Assembly: GCA_023432845.1 (NCBI GenBank) | Contig: JAEZEY010000410.1 | Span: 1-11,609 of the forward strand | DNA from: Pseudomonadota bacterium | GTDB lineage: Bacteria; Pseudomonadota; Alphaproteobacteria; Rhizobiales; Xanthobacteraceae | Length of the DNA: 11,609 nt | Direction of reading: 5' to 3' | Part shown: in pieces, positions 7,685-11,609 of the stretch | How the letters are laid out: each line of letters begins with the position of its first letter | Position numbering within the stretch: position 1 is the first letter of the stretch | Notes under the pieces: generated by a model | What the model saw: the letters and a program-made list of their open reading frames with translations, nothing else | Database searches by the model: none | Told to the model about the DNA's origin: nothing | Position numbers and translations under genes: made by a program

Positions 7685-8470
7685 TCAGGCGTTGCGCATT
7701 TGCTTCCGCAATGTTGGCAAACCAATTCCGGTCGAATCGAAGCCGCCATCGACGCACAGGATTTGCCCCGTAATATAGCTGGCGCGGTCGCTCGACAGGA
7801 AGAAGATGGCTTCGGCCAGCTCTTCCTCGAGGCCGTAGCGGTTGAGCGGCATATGGTCGTGATAGTCGGCGCGGATTTCCGGCGTATGCACGGCCTTGGC
7901 CATCGCCGTGTCCACGGGGCCGGGCGCCACCGCATTGACGCGGATGTTGTACTGCGCCAGTTCCGCCGCCTGCTGCTTGGTAAGGTGTGCAAGGCCCGCC
8001 TTGCTGGTGCCGTAGGCGGTGCGCAAGGTCGAAGCGCGCAGGCCCGAGATCGACGTGATGTTGACGATCGCGCCGCCGCCGCCGTCGCGCATCATCGGCG
8101 CCGCCGCCTGCGCGCACAGGAACGGCCCGGTGAGGTTGACCGCCATGACGCGTGACCAATCCTCGTAAGTGACATCGAGGATGGGCTTGAAAACCGCAAT
8201 GCCGGCATTGTTGACGAGCGCATCGAGGCGGCCGAACTGGCGCGCGACCGCGTCGAAGGCCAGCATCACCGCGTCCGGCTGCGCCACGTCGCATTCGATG
8301 GCCATGATGTCGTGCTCATGGGCCAGCGCGGCATGGGCGGCGTGCAGGGTCTCGGCGTTGATGTCGAGCAGCGCGACCTTGTACTCCTCGGCCAGAAAGC
8401 GCTTGGCGGCGGCAAGCCCGATGCCGCGCGCGGCCCCGGTGACCAGGGCCACCCTGTCAGTCGTCGTCAT
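7685..8470 (-). CDS. SDR family NAD(P)-dependent oxidoreductase
   Basis: Classical short-chain dehydrogenase/reductase of 261 residues, a typical length. The Rossmann fold glycine motif is TGAARGIG (11-18). Asp36 at the end of strand 2 suggests NAD(H) rather than NADP(H). NNAG is at 87-90, the structural Asn at 112, and the catalytic triad is Ser140, Tyr153 and Lys157 (YGTSK). The C-terminal part has the family pattern ITGQILCVDGGF (233-244). The substrate cannot be told; FabG-like, alcohol or sugar dehydrogenase roles are all possible. Translation from ATG 8470 is well supported by GGAGG (complement of 8476-8480), 5 nt before the start. It is the first gene of a probable two-gene unit with the exported SH3 protein. 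Confidence 0.92.
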   Translation of the reverse strand: MTTTDRVALVTGAARGIGLAAAKRFLAEEYKVALLDINAETLHAAHAALAHEHDIMAIECDVAQPDAVMLAFDAVARQFGRLDALVNNAGIAVFKPILDVTYEDWSRVMAVNLTGPFLCAQAAAPMMRDGGGGAIVNITSISGLRASTLRTAYGTSKAGLAHLTKQQAAELAQYNIRVNAVAPGPVDTAMAKAVHTPEIRADYHDHMPLNRYGLEEELAEAIFFLSSDRASYITGQILCVDGGFDSTGIGLPTLRKQMRNA

Positions 8471-8565
8471 GATTTCCTCCCATGGCCGGCGTTTTCCCCG
8501 CGCCTTCTTCCCTTCAAGCCGGTTGCGCGGCTGCGATCAAGGGGCGCGTGGCGGCCGCCCCAATC

Positions 8566-8579
8566 ATGCGCTAGATCAA
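8566..8579. promoter_or_regulatory. FixK/FNR-like box upstream of the eRF1-like gene
   Basis: The 14-mer ATGCGCTAGATCAA matches the rhizobial FixK-type consensus TTG(A/C)-N6-(T/G)CAA at 7 of 8 core positions (the first base is A, not T) and the FNR-type TTGATCTAGATCAA at 11 of 14. Its centre (8572.5) would give a transcript start near 8614 at the class II distance of -41.5, with a modest -10 candidate CATTGT at 8602-8607 and a leader of about 47 nt before ATG 8661. No other good promoter is visible in the gap 8471-8660. Confidence 0.42.
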
Positions 8580-8660
8580 AATGGTCCGGCCGCGTCCGGG
8601 GCATTGTCCGGGCCGAAGCAGGGCCCTGACGGGTCGCATTCTACTTTCAAGGGATTTGCC

Positions 8661-9047
8661 ATGAGCCACTATCACGCCGTCGTCTGGATCGATCACCGCG
8701 AGGCGCGGGTCTTCCATTTCAATCCGACCGACGCCGACAAGCAGGTCATCCACGCGGACAAGCCGTTCAAGCAGGTGCACCACAGGGCCGGCCCAGCAGG
8801 TCCCGGTCGTGCCGAAGCCGACCAGGAGTTTATGCATGCGGTCGCGCAGGCGATTTCGGATGCCGGCGCCGTGCTGATCACTGGACCGGGCAATGCCAAG
8901 GATGAGTTGATGAAGCACATCGAAAGCCACGACGCGCCGCTGAAGAAGCTGATCGCCGGCGTCGAGACTGTCGATCACCCGAGCGACGGTCAGCTCGTCG
9001 CCCACGCGCGCAAGTACTTCAAGGCCGAAGACCGCATGACGCGGTGA
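8661..9047 (+). CDS. Small eRF1/Pelota domain-3-like protein ('translational machinery protein')
   Basis: 128-residue soluble protein. It begins with YHAVVWIDHREARVFHF, and the central LITGPGNAKDELMKHI stretch (72-87) recalls the GPGFxKD strand-turn-helix of archaeal/eukaryotic release factor eRF1 and Pelota. Bacterial relatives of this small size are commonly labelled translational machinery protein; direct evidence for a ribosomal role is lacking, so this is fold-level inference. It is His-rich near the N-terminus (His3, 5, 12, 19, 31, 40, 41) and has a DHPSDGQLVAHARKYF C-terminal signature (105-120). ATG 8661 is chosen because AAGGGA lies at 8649-8654 with a 6-nt gap; the open frame to the left overlaps the SDR gene antisense and is not real. 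It is transcribed divergently from the SDR gene, possibly under FixK-type control. Confidence 0.8.
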   Translation: MSHYHAVVWIDHREARVFHFNPTDADKQVIHADKPFKQVHHRAGPAGPGRAEADQEFMHAVAQAISDAGAVLITGPGNAKDELMKHIESHDAPLKKLIAGVETVDHPSDGQLVAHARKYFKAEDRMTR

Positions 9048-9055
9048 TCGCGCCG

Positions 9056-9189
9056 GTCATTCCGGCGCGCGCATAGGCGCGTTTACGCGCGTCTTCTACG
9101 CTTTAGGCGCGCGAACCCGGAATCCAGCAACACACGTTGAGTATCATTCCGGATTCCGGGTTCGCATCTTCGGTGCGACCCGGAATGAC
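9056..9189. repeat. Complex palindromic intergenic repeat (REP/MITE-like)
   Basis: Lies in the gap between two convergent genes (9047 and 9197). Outer arms GTCATTCCGG (9056-9065) and CCGGAATGAC (9180-9189) are perfect 10-bp inverted repeats. Nested inside is a perfect 15-bp inverted repeat, GCGAACCCGGAATCC (9111-9125) with its complement at 9151-9165, whose 25-nt loop carries a small CAAC/GTTG hairpin (9128-9131 with 9136-9139). A side hairpin GCGCG/CGCGC sits at 9077-9081 and 9086-9090, and another possible stem at 9163-9168 with 9172-9177. ATTCCGG or its complement occurs five times. The GGATTCCGGGTTCGC...CCCGGAATGACG layout resembles intergenic repeats scattered through Bradyrhizobiaceae genomes (from memory). 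It may also act as a bidirectional terminator. Confidence 0.85.
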
Positions 9190-9196
9190 GGCGGCG

Positions 9197-10057
9197 TCAG
9201 TCCTCGCCGTCTTCCTTGAACGTGTTGCGATAGGGGTGCGCCGGATAGACGCCGAGGATACGCAATTCCTTGGAAAAGAAGGCGAGCTCTTCCAGAGCAT
9301 GGACCAGCGCGGTGTCGTCGGGATGGCCCTCGACGTCAGCATAAAATTGCGTGGCGAAGAAATTGCCGCCAACCATGTAGCTCTCGAGCTTGGTCATGTT
9401 GACGCCGTTGGTGGCGAAGCCGCCCATCGCCTTGTAGAGCGCGGCCGGCAGGTTGCGCACCCGGAAGACGAAAGTGGTGATGACCTTGCCGTTGCCTGGC
9501 TTGGCCCACTTCTTCTCCGGCGACAGCACGATAAAGCGCGTGGTCGAGTTCGACTCGTCCTCGACGTTCTCCCTCAGGATATTGAGGCCGTAGATTTCCG
9601 CGGCCAGCCGCGAGCCGATGGCGGCCCGAGTAATGTCGTTCGCCTCGGAGATTTCGCGCGCCGAACCGGCGGTGTCGGCGGCGACAACCGGCTTGAGCTT
9701 GAGTTCACGGATGATGTTGCGGCACTGGCCGAGCGCCATCACGTGGCTCTGTACGGACTTGATGGTCTGGAGCGTTGCGCCCTTCGGCGCCATCAGCTGG
9801 TTGCGGATGGGCAGAAACCACTCGCCGATGATGTGCAGCTTGGAGGTCGGCATCAGGTGGTGGATGTCGGCGACCCGGCCGGCGACCGAATTCTCGATCG
9901 GGATCATACCGAGATCGACCTCGCCATTTGTGAGCGCGGTGAAGCAGTCCTCGAAGGTGGCGGCGGGCACGGGCTCGTATTCGGGATAGGCTTCGCGGCA
10001 GGCGAGGTCTGAATTGGCCCCGCGCTCGCCCTGAAAGATGATTTTCTTGGTGGCCAT
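9197..10057 (-). CDS. pheA: Prephenate dehydratase with ACT domain
   Basis: Cytosolic enzyme converting prephenate to phenylpyruvate, CO2 and water in phenylalanine synthesis. It is 286 residues, a monofunctional form without chorismate mutase. The dehydratase domain (about 1-180) starts IIFQGERGANS and contains PIENSVAG (53-60) and the catalytic TRF motif (173-175). The C-terminal ACT domain (about 193-275) has AALYKAM (205-211) in place of the usual GALV-type motif and ESYM (225-228) at the ESRP phenylalanine-binding position. Start at 10057 is preferred: AGGA lies 5 nt upstream, while the in-frame ATG at 10111 would overlap the end of kdsB. It follows kdsB by 50 nt on the same strand, so they are probably one operon, and its 3' end faces the palindromic repeat. 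Confidence 0.96.
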   Translation of the reverse strand: MATKKIIFQGERGANSDLACREAYPEYEPVPAATFEDCFTALTNGEVDLGMIPIENSVAGRVADIHHLMPTSKLHIIGEWFLPIRNQLMAPKGATLQTIKSVQSHVMALGQCRNIIRELKLKPVVAADTAGSAREISEANDITRAAIGSRLAAEIYGLNILRENVEDESNSTTRFIVLSPEKKWAKPGNGKVITTFVFRVRNLPAALYKAMGGFATNGVNMTKLESYMVGGNFFATQFYADVEGHPDDTALVHALEELAFFSKELRILGVYPAHPYRNTFKEDGED

Positions 10058-10107
10058 GTCGTTCCTGCCTCGTTTGGCAAGGGGGTACGCGGTGGCGGCG
10101 AGCCGAG

Positions 10108-10836
10108 TCAACCGGCCAGCATCCTGCGCGCCTTGTCCAGGTCCTCGGGCGTATCGACGCCGAGCGGCACCGAAGCCACCACGGCGATATCGATCCGCAT
10201 GCCATTGTCGAGCGCGCGCAGCTGCTCCAGCCGCTCCCGCTGCTCATTGGGCGAAGGCGGTAGCTTGACGAAACGCTCCAGCGCCGCGCGCTTGTAGGCA
10301 TAGAGGCCGATGTGGTGATAGTGCGGCCCGGGGCCCTCGGCATCGGCGCGGGTGAAGGTCGTGGCGCGCATATGGCCGGGTCCGATCGTGATTCCCTTGG
10401 CCTTGACCACATTGGGGTTGGTCAGTTCGGCCGGGTCCTGGATCACGGCGGCCAGCGTGGCGATATCGACGGCGGGGTCCGACAGCGGTGCGAGGGCGGC
10501 GCGGATGTCCGCGGGCGCGATGGTCGGCAGGTCACCCTGGACGTTGACGACGTATTCAACCCGTCGCTCGGGGTCGATCGCTTCCAGGGCCTCGAAGATG
10601 CGGTCGGAGCCGGACAGGTGGTCCGTACTCGTCATCACCGCGCGGCCGTCGGCTTTTTCAACCGCCGCCTGCACCGCCTCGGAATCGGTCGCCACCACGA
10701 CGTCGCCGAGGCCGGCTTCTTCGGCCCGGGGCAGCACATGGACGATCATTGGCAGACCGTTGATGTCGGCCAGCGGCTTGCCGGGCAGGCGGGTCGAGGC
10801 CATGCGGGCCGGTATGAGGATGACGGTCGCAGCCAT
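10108..10836 (-). CDS. kdsB: 3-deoxy-manno-octulosonate cytidylyltransferase (CMP-KDO synthetase)
   Basis: Cytosolic enzyme that activates KDO with CTP to CMP-KDO for the LPS inner core, a committing step in outer membrane assembly. The 242-residue product (E. coli KdsB is 248) has the N-terminal nucleotide-binding signature IPARMASTRLPGKPL (8-22), the HLSGSDRI segment (73-80), NVQGD (98-102, Mg2+-binding Asp102), HHIGLYAYK (174-182), the ERLEQLRALDNG motif (201-212) and GVDTPEDL (226-233, Asp228). ATG 10836 has only a modest ribosome site (GGA about 5 nt upstream). It is divergent from the cytochrome gene across 120 nt and followed by pheA; cytochrome/kdsB/pheA is an order I associate with Bradyrhizobiaceae. 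Confidence 0.97.
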   Translation of the reverse strand: MAATVILIPARMASTRLPGKPLADINGLPMIVHVLPRAEEAGLGDVVVATDSEAVQAAVEKADGRAVMTSTDHLSGSDRIFEALEAIDPERRVEYVVNVQGDLPTIAPADIRAALAPLSDPAVDIATLAAVIQDPAELTNPNVVKAKGITIGPGHMRATTFTRADAEGPGPHYHHIGLYAYKRAALERFVKLPPSPNEQRERLEQLRALDNGMRIDIAVVASVPLGVDTPEDLDKARRMLAG

Positions 10837-10853
10837 GACTTCCGGGACACCAA

Positions 10854-10859
10854 ATTGTA
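10854..10859 (-). promoter_or_regulatory. Possible -10 element for kdsB
   Basis: Read on the minus strand this is TACAAT, a 5/6 match to the -10 consensus, 17 nt before the kdsB ATG. No convincing -35 lies at 16-18 nt, so this is only a hint; if used, the leader would be very short. Confidence 0.22.
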
Positions 10860-10881
10860 GCGGGTGGATGGGCTTATACGG

Positions 10882-10911
10882 GTTGCCACAGGGCCGGCAA
10901 ACCGGCTATTT
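10882..10911 (+). promoter_or_regulatory. Candidate promoter of the cytochrome c gene
   Basis: TTGCCA (10883-10888, 5/6 to the -35 consensus) is followed after 17 nt by CTATTT (10906-10911), close to the CTATAT form of -10 seen in alphaproteobacterial promoters. The transcript would start near 10918, about 39 nt before ATG 10957. The -35 forms one arm of a TTGCC-N8-GGCAA inverted repeat (10883-10887, 10896-10900). Confidence 0.4.
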
Positions 10912-10956
10912 GTCCGCCAGGTTTGGTCCGCATCCCTTCTTCGGGAACCGTTTTCC

Positions 10957-11565
10957 ATGAACTCATTCGAACTGAACAAGATTCTCGGCGCCGTGCTGGC
11001 GACCTGTCTCGCCCTGCTGGCGCTGAACATTGGTGCCTCGGCGCTGTTCGCTCCCGAAGCGCCGGCCAAGCCCGGGTACAATATCGCCGTCAAGGAAGAG
11101 GGCGCGGGTGGTCCCGCCGCACCGGCCGAAGCCGAAAAGCCGATCGCCGTGCTGCTCGCCAGCGCCTCGGCGGAAAAGGGTCAGGCCGCCGCCAAGCAGT
11201 GCGCCTCCTGCCACACCTTCGAAAAGGGCGGTCCGAACCGCGTCGGCCCGAACCTCTACGACATTGTCGGCCACGAAGTCGGCACCGGTCGCGGCGGCTT
11301 CAACTTCTCGGCCGCCATGAAGGCCAAAGGCGGCAAGTGGACCTACGAGGACCTCAACGCGTTCCTCAAGAACCCACGCGGCGCCGTTCCCGGCACCAAC
11401 ATGACCTTCGCCGGCATTTCGCGCGACAATGTCCGCGCCGACGTCATCGCCTATCTGCGTTCGCTTTCCGACAGCCCGCAGCCGCTACCGGCGGCTGCAG
11501 ATGCCGGTGGCGCGGCCCCGGCGAACGGCGAGCCCGCCAAGCCGGCTGAAGCCCCCAAGCAGTAA
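10957..11565 (+). CDS. cycM: Membrane-anchored class I cytochrome c (CycM type)
   Basis: Respiratory electron carrier on the periplasmic face of the inner membrane; in Bradyrhizobium CycM passes electrons from the bc1 complex to the aa3 oxidase (family knowledge). In the 202-residue product, an uncleaved N-terminal anchor spans about residues 8-31 (KILGAVLATCLALL onward). A Pro/Ala-rich linker follows (33-62), then a class I cytochrome domain with heme site CASCH (82-86), VGPNLYDIVG (96-105) and axial Met149 in PGTNMTFAG. A low-complexity Ala/Pro tail (about 173-202) ends the protein. ATG 10957 is chosen because the anchor begins right after it with the known MNSFELNK-like start; the ribosome site is weak. 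It is divergent from kdsB. Confidence 0.92.
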   Translation: MNSFELNKILGAVLATCLALLALNIGASALFAPEAPAKPGYNIAVKEEGAGGPAAPAEAEKPIAVLLASASAEKGQAAAKQCASCHTFEKGGPNRVGPNLYDIVGHEVGTGRGGFNFSAAMKAKGGKWTYEDLNAFLKNPRGAVPGTNMTFAGISRDNVRADVIAYLRSLSDSPQPLPAAADAGGAAPANGEPAKPAEAPKQ

Positions 11566-11609
11566 TCGACGAATTGCCGAACTTTCATCGAACGGCCGGG
11601 CCCAAAGCC

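Noticed and set aside
6662..8155. Long plus-strand open frame (497 codons) across the SH3 and SDR genes
   Set aside because: It runs antisense through two well-supported genes with ribosome sites and motifs; its translation shows no recognisable domain.
8523..8540. Second FixK-like site, TTGCGC with GATCAA half-sites
   Set aside because: Both half-sites look right, but the gap makes it TTGC-N10-TCAA instead of N6, so a standard dimer should not fit.
8550..8559. Perfect 10-bp palindrome GGCGGCCGCC in the SDR/eRF1-like gap
   Set aside because: Such all-GC palindromes are common by chance in this base composition, and nothing positional supports a function.
8169..8660. N-terminal extension of the eRF1-like protein
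   Set aside because: It lies antisense to the SDR gene; a proper ribosome site and the family start are at 8661.
9137..10012. Plus-strand open frame opposite pheA
   Set aside because: pheA is unmistakable on the minus strand. This frame begins inside the palindromic repeat and shows no motif.
11566..11609. Search for a terminator or new gene start after the cytochrome gene
   Set aside because: Only 44 nt remain; no convincing hairpin with T-run and no start codon with ribosome site is visible.

Overview
The window is about 11.6 kb of GC-rich DNA with dense, short-spaced genes. Gene content and the order cytochrome c (cycM-type) / kdsB / pheA point to an alphaproteobacterium of the order Hyphomicrobiales (Rhizobiales), probably the Bradyrhizobiaceae/Xanthobacteraceae neighbourhood. 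This is inferred from family knowledge; no search was run. The left edge looks like a contig end, because an HrpB helicase gene runs in from outside and its first ~90 bases look degraded or miscalled.

Layout: (1) nt 1-2313 (+), 5'-truncated hrpB RNA helicase. (2) nt 2465-3964 (+), a phosphomannomutase/phosphoglucomutase with all four active-site loops. (3) nt 4089-5156 (+), a DNase I-like (EEP superfamily) phosphodiesterase with its own recognisable promoter at 4035-4063, which decides its start. (4) nt 5239-6366 (+), a stand-alone FAD monooxygenase resembling the flavin half of salicylyl-CoA/anthraniloyl-CoA hydroxylases. (5) nt 8470-6383 (-), a likely two-gene operon: an SDR oxidoreductase followed by an exported, cysteine-rich SH3-domain protein, convergent with the monooxygenase. 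(6) nt 8661-9047 (+), a small eRF1-domain-like protein, divergent from the SDR and preceded by a FixK/FNR-like box. (7) nt 9056-9189, a complex palindromic intergenic repeat between two convergent genes. (8) nt 10836-9197 (-), kdsB then pheA. (9) nt 10957-11565 (+), a membrane-anchored c-type cytochrome divergent from kdsB.

Most genes are housekeeping: sugar phosphates and KDO for envelope polysaccharide and LPS (phosphomannomutase, KdsB), phenylalanine synthesis (PheA), and respiratory electron transfer (CycM). No CRISPR array, integrase, transposase, rRNA or tRNA was seen, and I find no convincing novel multi-gene defence or mobile system. The most interesting points are the cloverleaf-like repeat at 9056-9189, the possible oxygen-responsive control of the eRF1-like protein, and the uncharacterised SDR/SH3 operon. 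No gene-free stretch exceeds 300 bases; the longest is 190 bases (8471-8660).
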